NCBI RefSeq assembly: GCF_019222765.1 | Contig: NZ_CP078145.1 | Span: forward strand, 744,001-808,000 | Source: Nocardia iowensis | GTDB taxonomy: Bacteria; Actinomycetota; Actinomycetes; Mycobacteriales; Mycobacteriaceae | Direction: 5' to 3' | Length of the DNA: 64,000 nt | Part shown: piece by piece, positions 25,683 through 35,134 of the stretch | How the letters are laid out: the number at the start of each line of letters is the position of its first letter | How positions within the stretch are numbered: position 1 is the stretch's first letter | Notes under the pieces: generated by a model | The model's input: the letters and a program-made list of their open reading frames with translations, nothing else | Told to the model about the DNA's origin: nothing | The model's database searches: none | Translations under genes and position numbers: made by a program

Positions 25683-26447
25683 GTGGAGCTGCTCCTGCTG
25701 ACCTCCGACCCCAATCCCGAGGCGGTGTTGCCTTCGCTGGCGCTGCTGGCGCACAACGTGCGTCCGGTGCCGACCGAGGTCTCTTCGCTGCTCGAGGCGG
25801 GTACCGCGGATGTCGCCCTGGTCGACGCGCGCACCGACCTCGCCGCCGCCCGTGGTCTGTGCCGCCTGCTCGGCAGCACCGGATCGTCGGTGCCGGTGGT
25901 CGCCGTGCTCACCGAAGGCGGTCTGGTCGCGGTCAACGCGGACTGGGGACTCGACGACATCCTGCTGCCCGGCACCGGTCCCGCCGAGCTGGACGCCAGG
26001 CTGCGGCTGCTCGTCGGCCGCAACGGCGGCGTGGCCAGCCCGGAGAACTCCGGCAAGATCACCCTCGGCGAGTTGGTGATCGACGAGGGCACCTACACGG
26101 CGCGGCTGCGCGGGCGTCCGCTCGATCTCACCTACAAGGAATTCGAGCTGCTCAAGTACCTCGCTCAGCATGCGGGCCGGGTGTTCACCAGGGCTCAGCT
26201 GCTGCAAGAGGTGTGGGGCTACGACTTCTTCGGCGGCACCCGCACCGTCGACGTGCACGTCCGGCGGCTGCGCGCCAAGCTCGGCAGCGAATACGAATCG
26301 CTCATCGGCACCGTGCGCAATGTCGGTTATAAGGCCGTGCGGCCGTCCAGGTCCGCGACCAAGGGTGAGGCGGTCCCGTTTCCGGAGGACGAGACGGAGG
26401 GTACGGACGACTCGCCGCTCGCTCCGGTCAACGGCTCCGTGCAGTGA
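25683..26447 (+). CDS. glnR: Nitrogen-metabolism response regulator GlnR
   Basis: GlnR is the orphan OmpR-type regulator of nitrogen assimilation in actinobacteria. The 254-aa product has a degenerate receiver domain (1-110, with VALVDARTD) and a winged-helix DNA-binding domain: [27 protein letters not shown] and [15 protein letters not shown]. It agrees closely with Rv0818 from memory. GTG at 25683 was chosen because GGAGGAG lies 5 bases upstream and homologues start with (M)xELLLLTS; the in-frame ATG at 25668 would contain that binding site. The last 30 residues are an acidic extension. Confidence 0.93.
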   Translation: MELLLLTSDPNPEAVLPSLALLAHNVRPVPTEVSSLLEAGTADVALVDARTDLAAARGLCRLLGSTGSSVPVVAVLTEGGLVAVNADWGLDDILLPGTGPAELDARLRLLVGRNGGVASPENSGKITLGELVIDEGTYTARLRGRPLDLTYKEFELLKYLAQHAGRVFTRAQLLQEVWGYDFFGGTRTVDVHVRRLRAKLGSEYESLIGTVRNVGYKAVRPSRSATKGEAVPFPEDETEGTDDSPLAPVNGSVQ

Positions 26448-26593
26448 CCTCGGCGGGCCTGTCGCCCAATCCGAAATACCGGTGCGTCATTTTGTGTTCG
26501 CGCCGTGTTCAAGACGTCGGGCACGGTGTTCGGAACGTCCGCGGCGGTCATCGAAGCGCGCGGGCGAACCCCGCGCCGCCGCGAAATGCCGGA

Positions 26594-26637
26594 CTACCCG
26601 ATGACGTTGTCCGGGTAGGAATCCCACCCGGGATTCC
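26594..26637. terminator. Tandem hairpins between glnR and mshD
   Basis: CTACCCG/CGGGTAG (26594-26600, 26612-26618) and GGAATCCC/GGGATTCC (26618-26625, 26630-26637) are adjacent stems 25-70 bases before mshD. They may end glnR transcription or modulate mshD. Confidence 0.4.
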
Positions 26638-26661
26638 GCGTAGTGCGAGGAATGGAGCCCG

Positions 26662-27582
26662 ATGACCGGCGCGGCAACACAGTGGACCGGGCGGCTGGAT
26701 TCGGACGCGGCGGCCGCCGTTCGGCAACTGCTCGAACGCGCGACCGCCGCCGACGGCGTCGCCCCCGTCTCCGAACAGGCGGTCCTGTCGCTGAGCGCGA
26801 GCGATGACCCGACCGTTCGGCACCTGCTCACGGTGCGCGACGATGTGATCACCGGCTACGCGAATCTCGTTCCGGCACATGGCGAACACCCGGCGATGGC
26901 CGAGGTCGCGGTCGATCCGGCCGCGCGCGGGCACGGCATCGGCACCGGCTTGGTCGCCGCCGCGCTCGCCGAGGGCGGGCCGGGCACCCGGGTCTGGGCG
27001 CACGGCGACCTGCCCGCCGCCAAGGCCGTTTCGGCCCGGCTCGGCCTGTTCACCGCCCGTGAGCTCTGGCAGATGCGCCGGGCACTAGCAACGCCCGAGC
27101 TACCTGAGTTGGGTGCCCGCGGCCGGGTGACCGTTCGCACCTACGCGGGCCCCGCCGACGACGCCGAGTTGCTGCGCGTGAACAATGCCGCCTTCGCCTG
27201 GCATCCGGAGCAGGGCGGGTGGACCGAACGCGACATCGAGGTACGCCGCGAAGAGCCGTGGTTCGACCCTGCGGGCCTGTTCCTCGCGACCGACACCACC
27301 GATCCCGGCCGGGTCCTCGGATTCCATTGGACCAAGGTGCATTACGAGGAGAATCCGGCCGTCGGCGAGGTGTACGTGGTCGGCATCGATCCGGCCGCGC
27401 AGGGCCGCGGTCTCGGCCGTTTGCTGACCCTGGTCGGCCTGCACTATTTACGCGATCGCGGGCTCGCCGAAGTGTTGCTCTACACCGAGGCCGACAACAC
27501 CGCGGCCGTGCACACCTACACCCGGTTGGGGTTCGCTCCGGCACACGTCGACGTGGCCTATTCCGCGTCCTCAGCTGAATAG
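26662..27582 (+). CDS. mshD: Mycothiol synthase (MshD)
   Basis: MshD acetylates Cys-GlcN-Ins with acetyl-CoA in the last step of mycothiol synthesis. The 306-aa product consists of two GNAT domains. The N-terminal one has EVAVDPAARGHGIGTGLV; the C-terminal, catalytically important one has EVYVVGIDPAAQGRGLGRLLT followed by LGFAPAHVDVAY. The motif NAAFAWHPEQGGWT between domains is typical of MshD. It matches Rv0819 in place. ATG follows GGAG by 6 bases. Mycothiol presence fits the Mycobacteriales. Confidence 0.95.
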   Translation: MTGAATQWTGRLDSDAAAAVRQLLERATAADGVAPVSEQAVLSLSASDDPTVRHLLTVRDDVITGYANLVPAHGEHPAMAEVAVDPAARGHGIGTGLVAAALAEGGPGTRVWAHGDLPAAKAVSARLGLFTARELWQMRRALATPELPELGARGRVTVRTYAGPADDAELLRVNNAAFAWHPEQGGWTERDIEVRREEPWFDPAGLFLATDTTDPGRVLGFHWTKVHYEENPAVGEVYVVGIDPAAQGRGLGRLLTLVGLHYLRDRGLAEVLLYTEADNTAAVHTYTRLGFAPAHVDVAYSASSAE

Positions 27583-27655
27583 CAGGGGCCGCGCCGGGGG
27601 TGTGCGAGTAAAACTGCGGCTAATGTCACACATAACGCCCCAATCGCGCTTGGCT

Positions 27656-27677
27656 GTTCACTCGCCGTTCACTCAGG
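27656..27677 (+). promoter_or_regulatory. PHO box before pstS
   Basis: GTTCACTCGCC followed directly by GTTCACTCAGG gives two 11-bp direct repeats with the GTTCAC core known for PhoP (Streptomyces) and RegX3 (mycobacteria) binding. It lies about 150 bp before pstS, consistent with induction of the pst operon by phosphate starvation. Confidence 0.8.
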
Positions 27678-27824
27678 TCGGTCCAACTGTCAACCACGTG
27701 ACTTTACGTTGAGTGGTGGGCAGCCCACGGCTGCCTGGTGCGCAAGTTCCCCGCGAACAGCACCACATCACCCGTCCGGGCCGGTGAGGGACCGGACGAG
27801 TAGGACGCCTTTGTCGGAGGAATA

Positions 27825-28937
27825 GTGAATCTGAAGCGCAGCAGCGCCCTCGTGGGTGTGCTGGCCGTTGGTGCCATGACGCTCGTGGGTTGTGGCAGTG
27901 ACGACAACACGTCCAGCAGCGATGGCAACACCGCCAAGTCGGACATCGACTGTGGTGGCAAGAAGGCGCTCAAGTCCAGCGGCTCGTCGGCGCAGAAGAA
28001 CGCGATGGACCGCTTCGTCGCCGCGTACGAGACCAACTGCGACGGCTACACGCTGAACTACACGTCGAGCGGTTCGGGCGCGGGCGTCAACGAGTTCATC
28101 GGCGGCCAGACCGATTTCGGTGGCTCCGACTCCCCGCTCAGCACCAAGAAGGAAGAGCCGGCCAAGGCACAGGAGCGCTGCGGCGCCCCGGCCTGGAACC
28201 TGCCGACCGTGTTCGGCCCGATCGCCATCACCTACAACATCGACGGCGTCACCGACCTCGTGCTCGACGGCCCGACCGCCGCCAAGGTGTTCAACGGCGC
28301 CGTCACCACCTGGGACGCCCCGGAGATCAAGGCGCTCAACCCGAACGCCAAGCTCCCCTCCGACAAGATCGCGGTGATCTTCCGCAGCGACGAGTCGGGC
28401 ACCACCGACAACTTCCAGCTCTACCTGGACGCGGCGTCCGACGGCGCCTGGGGCAAGGGCGCGGGCAAGGCGTTCACCGGCGGTGTCGGTGAGGGCGCGA
28501 AGGGCAACGAAGGCTCCTCGGCCGCGGTGAAGAACACCAAGAACTCGATCACCTACAACGAGTGGTCGTTCGCGAAGGCGCAGAACCTGTCCATCGCGCA
28601 GATCATCACCTCGGCCTCCAAGACCCCGGTGAAGTTGGACACCGCGTCCGCGGGCAAGGCCATCGACAGCGCGAAGATCAAGGGCGAGGGCAACGACCTG
28701 GTGCTGGACACCAGCTCGTTCTACAAGCCGACCGAGGCGGGCGCCTACCCGATCATCCTGCCGACCTACGAGATCGTGTGCTCGAAGTACCAGGACGCCG
28801 ACACCGCCAAGGCGGTCAAGGCATTCCTGACCTCGGCGGTCAGCAACGGCCAGAAGGGCTTGGACGAGGCAGGCTACGTGCCGATCCCGGACAAGTTCAA
28901 GACCCGCCTGACCACCGCGATCAACGCCATCTCCTGA
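27825..28937 (+). CDS. pstS: Phosphate ABC transporter substrate-binding lipoprotein (PstS)
   Basis: PstS captures phosphate outside the membrane for PstCAB. The 370-aa product has a signal peptide with lipobox LVGC (near residue 23), then an Asn/Asp/Ser-rich linker. The mature domain has [12 protein letters not shown], a PstS-type phosphate loop; [24 protein letters not shown]; and [16 protein letters not shown]. The GTG start has GGAGG 4 bases upstream. It is the only pstS in the window; a PHO box precedes it. Confidence 0.96.
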   Translation: MNLKRSSALVGVLAVGAMTLVGCGSDDNTSSSDGNTAKSDIDCGGKKALKSSGSSAQKNAMDRFVAAYETNCDGYTLNYTSSGSGAGVNEFIGGQTDFGGSDSPLSTKKEEPAKAQERCGAPAWNLPTVFGPIAITYNIDGVTDLVLDGPTAAKVFNGAVTTWDAPEIKALNPNAKLPSDKIAVIFRSDESGTTDNFQLYLDAASDGAWGKGAGKAFTGGVGEGAKGNEGSSAAVKNTKNSITYNEWSFAKAQNLSIAQIITSASKTPVKLDTASAGKAIDSAKIKGEGNDLVLDTSSFYKPTEAGAYPIILPTYEIVCSKYQDADTAKAVKAFLTSAVSNGQKGLDEAGYVPIPDKFKTRLTTAINAIS

Positions 28938-28947
28938 TCGCACCGCC

Positions 28948-29997
28948 ATGACCGTGCACCCTGAGGTGACCGCCGCCGGCTCGTCGGATTCGACGGGCCG
29001 GCGGGCGGCCGGAGACATTCCACCCATGTCGAGTGAACCGAGCACCGAGCCGGCCAAAAAGGCTCGCCCCGCCCACAGCAATCGGGCCGAGATCATCTTC
29101 CGGTCTCTTGCCACCGCCGCGGGCGCTACCATCGTCGCCGCCATCGCGTTGATCGCGCTATTCCTGCTGATCCGTGCGGTGCCCTCGGTCATGGCGAACG
29201 ACGCGAACTTCTTCACCAGCACCGAGTTCAACACCTCCAACGCCGACAACCTGCGCTTCGGCATCCGTGACCTGTTCATGGTGACGGTGCTGAGCTCGAT
29301 CTTCGCGCTGGTGATCGCGGTGCCGATCGGCGTCGGCATCGCGCTGTTCCTGACCCATTACGCGCCGAAGCTGCTGGCGCGGCCGTTCGCGACGCTGGTC
29401 GACCTGCTCGCCGCGGTGCCGTCGATCGTGTTCGGTCTCTGGGGATTCCTGGTGCTCGCACCGCAGCTGGAACCGGCGCAGAAGTTCTTGAACGAAAAAC
29501 TCGGCTGGTTCTTCCTGTTCTCCGACGGCAACGTCTCGATCGCCGGTGGCGGCACCATCTTCACCGCGGGCGTGGTGCTCGCGGTGATGATTCTGCCGAT
29601 CATCACCTCGGTCTCCCGTGAGGTCTTCAATCTCACCCCGCCCGCGCACATCGAGGCCGCCCACGCGCTTGGCGCCACCAAGTGGGAGATGGTGCGGATG
29701 ACCGTGCTGCCCTACGGCCGCAGCGGTGTGATCGCCGGTTCGATGCTCGGTCTCGGCCGCGCGCTCGGCGAGACGATCGCGGTGCTGGTCGTGCTGCGGA
29801 CCTCGGCGCAGGCCGGGCACTGGTCGGTATTCGACGGCGGCTACACGTTCGCGTCCAAGATCGCCTCCGCGGCTTCGGAATTCAGTTCGCCGCTGCCGAC
29901 CGGCGCCTACATCGCGGCAGGCTTCGTGTTGTTCGCGCTGACCTTCGTCGTCAACGCGCTGGCCCGGCTCGCCGCCGGCGGAAGGGTGAACGGGTGA
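28948..29997 (+). CDS. pstC: Phosphate ABC transporter permease PstC
   Basis: Membrane subunit of the phosphate importer. The 349-aa product has a polar head of about 45 residues, then six membrane segments. The EAA-type loop is [26 protein letters not shown], and [12 protein letters not shown] is typical of PstC. ATG at 28948 is used; a shorter start at 29026 ([12 protein letters not shown]) is possible. Its stop overlaps the pstA ATG by one base. Confidence 0.95.
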   Translation: MTVHPEVTAAGSSDSTGRRAAGDIPPMSSEPSTEPAKKARPAHSNRAEIIFRSLATAAGATIVAAIALIALFLLIRAVPSVMANDANFFTSTEFNTSNADNLRFGIRDLFMVTVLSSIFALVIAVPIGVGIALFLTHYAPKLLARPFATLVDLLAAVPSIVFGLWGFLVLAPQLEPAQKFLNEKLGWFFLFSDGNVSIAGGGTIFTAGVVLAVMILPIITSVSREVFNLTPPAHIEAAHALGATKWEMVRMTVLPYGRSGVIAGSMLGLGRALGETIAVLVVLRTSAQAGHWSVFDGGYTFASKIASAASEFSSPLPTGAYIAAGFVLFALTFVVNALARLAAGGRVNG

Positions 29998-30899
29998 TGA
30001 CCTCGACCACACTCGACAAGCCGATCAAGGCGCCGACCTTCCGGCACGTCAGCACCGGGCGGCGGATCCGCAACAACATCGCGACCGGCACGGTCTGGCT
30101 GTGCTTCGCCATCGCGCTGATCCCGCTGGCCTGGGTGCTCATCATGGTGGTGAGCAAGGGCTTCGAATCCGTTGTCTCGGTGGACTGGTGGCAGAAGTCG
30201 CAGAAGGGCATCCTGCCCGACCAGTCCGGTGGCGGTGTGTACCACGCCATCTACGGCACCATCGTGCAGTCGGCGATCGCCGCGGTCATCGCGGTGCCGC
30301 TCGGCATCATGGCCGCCATCTACCTGGTCGAATACGGCCGTGGCTGGCTGGCCAAGACCACCACCTTCATGGTGGACATCCTCGCGGGCGTGCCGTCCAT
30401 CGTCGCGGCGCTGTTCATCTTCGCGCTGTGGATCGCCACCTTCGGCGCACCGCAGAGCGCCTTCGCGGTGTCGCTGGCATTGGTGCTGCTGATGCTGCCG
30501 GTGGTGGTGCGCAGCACCGAGGAAATGCTGAAGCTGGTGCCGGACGAACTGCGCGAAGCCTCCTACGCGCTCGGCGTCCCGAAGTGGAAGACCATCGCCA
30601 GGATCGTGGTGCCGACCGCGCTGCCCGGAATGATCAGTGGCATCCTGCTCTCCCTCGCCCGGGTCATGGGTGAGACCGCTCCGGTGCTGGTGCTCGTCGG
30701 CTACAGCAAGTCCATCAACACCGACCTCTTCGACGGCAACATGGCCTCGCTGCCGCTGTTGATCTACCAGGAGCTGGCGAACCCGGAGCCCGAGGGACGG
30801 GCCAGGGTGTGGGGCGCGGCGCTGACGCTGATCCTGCTCATCGCGCTGCTGTACGCGGCGGCCGCGGTCGTCAACAAGCTGCTCACGCGGAATCGATAG
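29997..30899 (+). CDS. pstA: Phosphate ABC transporter permease PstA
   Basis: Second membrane subunit. The 300-aa product has about six helices and the EAA loop [30 protein letters not shown], plus [14 protein letters not shown], as in PstA proteins. ATG at 29997 overlaps the pstC stop; a longer open frame from 29682 is a pstC shadow. pstB follows by 10 bases. Confidence 0.95.
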   Translation: MTSTTLDKPIKAPTFRHVSTGRRIRNNIATGTVWLCFAIALIPLAWVLIMVVSKGFESVVSVDWWQKSQKGILPDQSGGGVYHAIYGTIVQSAIAAVIAVPLGIMAAIYLVEYGRGWLAKTTTFMVDILAGVPSIVAALFIFALWIATFGAPQSAFAVSLALVLLMLPVVVRSTEEMLKLVPDELREASYALGVPKWKTIARIVVPTALPGMISGILLSLARVMGETAPVLVLVGYSKSINTDLFDGNMASLPLLIYQELANPEPEGRARVWGAALTLILLIALLYAAAAVVNKLLTRNR

Positions 30900-30909
30900 G
30901 AAGACTCAG

Positions 30910-31686
30910 ATGGCCAAGCGGATCGACGTCAAAGACCTGAACATCTTCTACGGCAAGTTCCACGCGGTCGCCGATGTGGACTTGACCGTGCTGCCGCGCA
31001 GTGTCACCGCCTTCATCGGACCGTCGGGTTGCGGTAAGTCCACCGTGCTGCGGTCACTCAACCGCATGCACGAGGTGACGCCGAACGCCCGCGTCGAGGG
31101 TGCGGTGCTGCTCGATGGCGAGGACATCTACGGCTCGCAGATCGACCCGGTCGGCGTGCGCCGCACCATCGGCATGGTGTTCCAGCGCCCGAACCCGTTC
31201 CCCACCATGTCGATTCGCGACAACGTGGTGGCCGGACTGAAGTTGCAGGGTGTACGCAACAAGAAGGAGCTCGATGAGGTCGCCGAGCGCTCGCTGCGCG
31301 GTGCGAACCTCTGGAACGAGGTGAAGGACCGCCTCGACAAGCCGGGCGGCGGCCTGTCCGGCGGTCAGCAGCAGCGACTGTGCATCGCCCGGGCGATCGC
31401 GGTATCGCCGGACGTGCTGCTGATGGACGAGCCCTGTTCGGCCCTCGACCCGATCTCGACGCTGGCGATCGAGGACCTGATCACCGAGCTCAAGAAGGAA
31501 TTCACGATCGTCATCGTCACCCACAACATGCAGCAGGCTGCCCGGGTGAGCGACCAGACCGGCTTCTTCAACCTGGAGGCCCAGGGCAAGCCCGGCCGGT
31601 TGGTCGAGATCGACGACACCGAGAAGATCTTCTCCAACCCCGGCAAGAAGGCCACGGAGGATTACATCTCCGGCCGCTTCGGGTAA
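30910..31686 (+). CDS. pstB: Phosphate ABC transporter ATP-binding protein PstB
   Basis: ATPase of the phosphate importer. The 258-aa product has Walker [11 protein letters not shown]-loop [15 protein letters not shown], signature [14 protein letters not shown], Walker [14 protein letters not shown] and H-loop VTHNMQQA. The TGFF and [13 protein letters not shown] elements are typical of PstB. It corresponds to the Rv0820 (phoT) position. It ends the operon at a strong terminator and faces phoU. Confidence 0.97.
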   Translation: MAKRIDVKDLNIFYGKFHAVADVDLTVLPRSVTAFIGPSGCGKSTVLRSLNRMHEVTPNARVEGAVLLDGEDIYGSQIDPVGVRRTIGMVFQRPNPFPTMSIRDNVVAGLKLQGVRNKKELDEVAERSLRGANLWNEVKDRLDKPGGGLSGGQQQRLCIARAIAVSPDVLLMDEPCSALDPISTLAIEDLITELKKEFTIVIVTHNMQQAARVSDQTGFFNLEAQGKPGRLVEIDDTEKIFSNPGKKATEDYISGRFG

Positions 31687-31700
31687 TCGGTCTCGGCAGC

Positions 31701-31730
31701 AAAGGCCCGCGCTGTGCAGCGCGGGCCTTT
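31701..31730 (+). terminator. Terminator of the pst operon
   Basis: AAAGGCCCGCGCTG pairs perfectly with CAGCGCGGGCCTTT around a TG centre, 14 bases after the pstB stop, and ends in TTTC. Confidence 0.85.
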
Positions 31731-31752
31731 CTCGTGTGCTCGACAAGATAAA

Positions 31753-31785
31753 ACTGCCTGCCATCCTGATCGGATGGCAGGCAGT
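31753..31785 (-). terminator. Terminator of phoU
   Basis: ACTGCCTGCCATCC and its complement form a perfect 14-bp stem with a 5-base loop, starting 7 bases past the phoU stop; on the minus strand it is followed by TTTTATC. Confidence 0.85.
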
Positions 31786-31791
31786 CGGCAT

Positions 31792-32454
31792 TCACGATTC
31801 GACGTCGGGGTCCGGCGGCAACACGCCAGTGACCAGAAAGATGACGCGGCGGCCGATCTCGACGGCGTGGTCGGCGAAGCGCTCGTAGTAGCGGCCGAGC
31901 AGGGTGACGTCGACGGCGGCGGCCACGCCGTACTTCCAGTCGCGGTCCATCAGCAGGGTGAACAGGTGACGGTGCAGGTCGTCCATCGCCTCGTCGTCCT
32001 CGTTGAGCTGCGCGGCGCGCTCCGGGTCGCGCGTCTCCAGCACCTCTTTGGCGCCGGCGCCCATGTTGACCGCGATGCGGCCCATCTCGGCGAAGTAGCC
32101 GTTGACCGCCTCGGGTAGTGCGTGGTTGGGGTGGCGCCGCCGGGTCACCTTGGCCACGTGCAGCGCGAGCGCGCCCATCCGATTGACGTCGGCGACGATC
32201 TGGATCGCACTGACCACCTGTCGCAGGTCGCCCGCGACCGGCGCCTGCAGCGCCAGCAGTGCGAACGCCTTCTCCTCGGCGTCCTGGATCAGCTCGGCGA
32301 TTCGGTCGGCCTCGGTGATCACCTGCTCTGCCAGGGTGAGGTCGGCCTGGAGCAGTGACTGGGTGGCCCGATCCATGGCCGAACCAGCCAGACCGGCCAT
32401 CTCGCCCAAGAGGTGGGCGAGATCCGCCATTTGCTCGTTGTAGATGACACGCAT
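31792..32454 (-). CDS. phoU: Phosphate signalling regulator PhoU (PhoY2-like)
   Basis: PhoU links phosphate transporter status to the SenX3-RegX3 system and in mycobacteria affects persistence. The 220-aa product is all helical with two PhoU repeats (about 15-100 and 115-205), including [19 protein letters not shown] and [26 protein letters not shown]. It matches Rv0821c closely from memory. ATG at 32454 aligns with mycobacterial PhoY; an ATG at 32466 with a weak GGGA is an alternative. It is convergent with the pst operon. Confidence 0.93.
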   Translation of the reverse strand: MRVIYNEQMADLAHLLGEMAGLAGSAMDRATQSLLQADLTLAEQVITEADRIAELIQDAEEKAFALLALQAPVAGDLRQVVSAIQIVADVNRMGALALHVAKVTRRRHPNHALPEAVNGYFAEMGRIAVNMGAGAKEVLETRDPERAAQLNEDDEAMDDLHRHLFTLLMDRDWKYGVAAAVDVTLLGRYYERFADHAVEIGRRVIFLVTGVLPPDPDVES

Positions 32455-32623
32455 GAAACCAGACATTAGTTCCCAGCGCTGACCAAGTCACGAACGGAGG
32501 GTGAATGCCCGGTGCCAAAGGTTAGCGCGGGTGTTGCCGCAGGTGACGGCGGGTGCCCGACAGGCGCAGCTGGGCGGCGTCCGGCTGCGGACCGCGAATA
32601 GCGGAGCGAAGCCGAGGGTGCGC

Positions 32624-35008
32624 TTACTTACACGTGTCGTCCGCGGCGTTGACGTGCTCCAGATCCGAGGGCAGCGTGACCGGCGTCGCAGCGGCAGTGG
32701 CGGGCATGTTCGAGATCGGCTCGCCGACCGGCGCCGGAGCGCGCACCGTGCCGGTGAAGTCGGCGCCGATGACGACCTCGACGATGCCGCCGAGATCGTT
32801 CGCCGACTCCAGCAGCGCGCCGGGTATCGAGCTGGCTACCGTTGCCGCGGCGGCTTCCTGCCCTGGCCCATAGCGAACCTTGGAGGTCACCTCTTGGCCG
32901 CCGGAGTAGTTGCCGGTGTTGAAGATCTGGAAACCCTGGTTGCCCAGCTTGGTCGCCGCCCGCTGAGCCGCGCCCCCGACACCCGAGCCATTGGAAACCA
33001 GCAGCGACACCGTGCTCGGATCGGCCGCGGTCAGCTTGGGCGGGGTCGGCGGGGCCGACGGGATGGATCCAGGGGCCGGGGACACCTTCTTCTCGCCAGG
33101 TAGTGGCTGGTCGTCGCGGATTGCCTTGAAGATGGCCTTGATGTCGGATTCGCGGGGGATCTCGTTGCCGTACGAGGTGGTGCCCGCGGTGGGGATGGTC
33201 AGGAAGGTGACGGTGCCCGCGTCCAGCTTCTGCAGCGAGCGGCCGAGGGTCAGCAGATCGGAGGGTTGCACCTTGTCGACCCAGGTGTGTTTGGTGAACT
33301 CGTTGATGAAGCCGTTCAGCTTGCCCGGATCGAAAAGCACTCGGCTCGATAGCGCGCCGCGCAATAGCGAGGCCATGAAGCGCTGCTGCCGGTTGATCCG
33401 GTCGTAATCGCTGCGCTCCTCGCCGTAGACGTGCCGGGCGCGCACGTAGTTCAGCGCGGTCGAGCCGTTCACCCGCTGCTTGCCGGGGTTCTCCAGCACG
33501 GTGCCGAGCACTTCGTCGGTGATCGGCTTCGGCGCGCACACCTCGACGCCGCCGATCTGATCGACCATGGCCTCGAAGCCGGCGAAGTCGACCGCGATGA
33601 AGTGATTGATCGCACTGCCGGTCATCCGCTGGATGGTGGTGAACAGGCACTTGGGGCCGCCGAGCGCGTAGACGGCGTTGAGCTTGTCGCCGATGGCCGA
33701 GGGGAAGACCTCGTTGGTGTACTGGACCTTCTCGTTGTCCCAGCCGTTGCACTGCGGCCTGGTGACATCGAGGTCGCGGGGGAACGAGACGACAACTACG
33801 CGGGAGCGGTTCTTCGGGATGTTCACCAGCATGACGGTGTCCGCGCGGGAGCCCTCGGCATCGTCGAGCGTGCCCGCGCCGACCTGACTGTTCACCCCGG
33901 CGCGGGTGTCGGTGCCGACGAGCAGGTAGTTCTCGTCACCGAGCTGCGCGTTCGAGTCGACGACGTCTTCGCTGTTGTTGTCGATCGCCGAGATCTGGGT
34001 GAACCCGTTGCCGGTGGAACGCAGATAGCTCCAGCCGCCGCCGGTGATGAGCAGGCAGAGCACCGCGAAGACCGCCATGGCGCTACGCCCGATGAGCCGC
34101 AGCCGCTTGTTGCGGCGCTGCTTGCTGGCAGCCAGCCGGGACAGTGGTGCGGCGCCGACCGACTTGGGTTGGGCGGCACCGGCTTCGCTGGTCGGCCAGT
34201 CGGTCTTCTTGCGCTTGGCCCGGCTGGTCTCGGCGAGCGGCGGCAGGATATCGGTGACCTCTTCGGCCGTTTCCTGCTTCGCGCGGGCGGCCGGGGTGGC
34301 CTGCCTGTTGTCCTCGGCAGGACCGCGCCGGTTCGGGGTTCGCGCGGCGGGGGTGCCCGCGATGTCCTGGACTACCGGTGAACCGGCCGTGCGCGGCGGT
34401 GGGCCGTCAGCGGAGCGCCGCTGAGTCTGCTCGGCCGGGTGGCGCTGAGTCTGCTCGGCCGGGCGGCGCTGAGCCTGCTCGGCCGGGTGGCCGGGTGCGG
34501 GTTGGCGTCGAGCGGCCGGATCGCCTTGGCGCCGGGTCGGCTGCTCCGGTGGGCGCGGCTGGTCCGTTGGACGGCGGGGCTGGTCGGCCGGGCGGCGTGC
34601 GGACTGCTCGGCGGGGCGCGTGCGCGCGGGGTCCGCGGCGGGCGGTGCCGGTTCACCGCGCCGGGTTCCCCGGCTCGGCGCGGCGGCGTCGTCGGGCGCG
34701 GCGGCGCGCCGTCCCCGGCGGCCGGAGCGCTCGTTGTCCACCTTCTCGACCAGATCCTGCACGGTGAGTGGGGCCGCACCGGGGTCCGCGGTGGCGTCGG
34801 TATGCCGGGACCGTCGGGACGACCGGGAGCCGTCTCGTTCGCTGTAATCCTCCGTGGGATAGCGCTCCCACGGGGCGCGACCTCCGGGCCGTGGCGAATG
34901 CCCGTGCCGATCGTCACCCACCAACGAACCTCGCTTTTCGTCTTCGTCGCCGCCTCGGGCCGAACTCGACCGGCTTGACCGATTCCGCAATGATAACGAT
35001 TCCGCCAC
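32624..35008 (-). CDS. LCP (LytR-CpsA-Psr) family cell-wall glycopolymer ligase with LytR_C domain
   Basis: LCP enzymes attach arabinogalactan-type polymers to peptidoglycan. The 794-aa product has an unusually long cytoplasmic, disordered, Arg/Pro/Gln-rich head (about 1-295) with repeats; one membrane helix (about 303-325, AMAVFAVLCLLITGGGW); the LCP domain (about 350-600), with VVVSFPRDLDV, GGVEVCAP, YVRARHVYGEERSDYDRINRQQRF and further catalytic arginines; and a C-terminal LytR_C domain (about 660-755) with SLLVSNGSGVGGAAQRAATKL. It corresponds to Rv0822c. GTG start; upstream palindromes lie at 35089-35119. Confidence 0.92.
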   Translation of the reverse strand: MAESLSLRNRSSRSSSARGGDEDEKRGSLVGDDRHGHSPRPGGRAPWERYPTEDYSERDGSRSSRRSRHTDATADPGAAPLTVQDLVEKVDNERSGRRGRRAAAPDDAAAPSRGTRRGEPAPPAADPARTRPAEQSARRPADQPRRPTDQPRPPEQPTRRQGDPAARRQPAPGHPAEQAQRRPAEQTQRHPAEQTQRRSADGPPPRTAGSPVVQDIAGTPAARTPNRRGPAEDNRQATPAARAKQETAEEVTDILPPLAETSRAKRKKTDWPTSEAGAAQPKSVGAAPLSRLAASKQRRNKRLRLIGRSAMAVFAVLCLLITGGGWSYLRSTGNGFTQISAIDNNSEDVVDSNAQLGDENYLLVGTDTRAGVNSQVGAGTLDDAEGSRADTVMLVNIPKNRSRVVVVSFPRDLDVTRPQCNGWDNEKVQYTNEVFPSAIGDKLNAVYALGGPKCLFTTIQRMTGSAINHFIAVDFAGFEAMVDQIGGVEVCAPKPITDEVLGTVLENPGKQRVNGSTALNYVRARHVYGEERSDYDRINRQQRFMASLLRGALSSRVLFDPGKLNGFINEFTKHTWVDKVQPSDLLTLGRSLQKLDAGTVTFLTIPTAGTTSYGNEIPRESDIKAIFKAIRDDQPLPGEKKVSPAPGSIPSAPPTPPKLTAADPSTVSLLVSNGSGVGGAAQRAATKLGNQGFQIFNTGNYSGGQEVTSKVRYGPGQEAAAATVASSIPGALLESANDLGGIVEVVIGADFTGTVRAPAPVGEPISNMPATAAATPVTLPSDLEHVNAADDTCK
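34419..34490. repeat. Three 24-bp tandem repeats inside the LCP gene
   Basis: Units begin at 34419, 34443 and 34467 (CGCTGAGTCTGCTCGGCCGG and 4 more bases), encoding an 8-residue repeat of the type PAEQTQRR in the disordered N-terminal region. Confidence 0.8.
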
Positions 35009-35088
35009 GGCGAGCCACCTGAGTGCGAAATCGAATAGGCCACCGTGTCGTTTGGATACCCGGATCTCGGTCGCGGCGCCTGGATATT

Positions 35089-35119
35089 CCAGCGGCTGGA
35101 TGTCCCAGCGGCTGGATGT
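35089..35119. repeat. Two CCAGCGGCTGG palindromes, 16 bp apart
   Basis: CCAGCGGCTGGATGT occurs at 35089-35103 and again at 35105-35119, each containing a perfect 11-bp palindrome, with a degenerate third copy at 35122. They sit between dusB and the LCP gene and could be an operator pair for the latter. Confidence 0.55.
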
Positions 35120-35134
35120 TTCAGCGCCTGAAGC

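Noticed and set aside
27768..29339. A 523-codon minus-strand frame opposite pstS and pstC
   Set aside because: Antisense to clear pst genes and runs through the pst promoter; no family features.
34419..34490. Short regular repeats that might suggest a CRISPR array
   Set aside because: The units are contiguous, in frame within the LCP gene and lack spacers.
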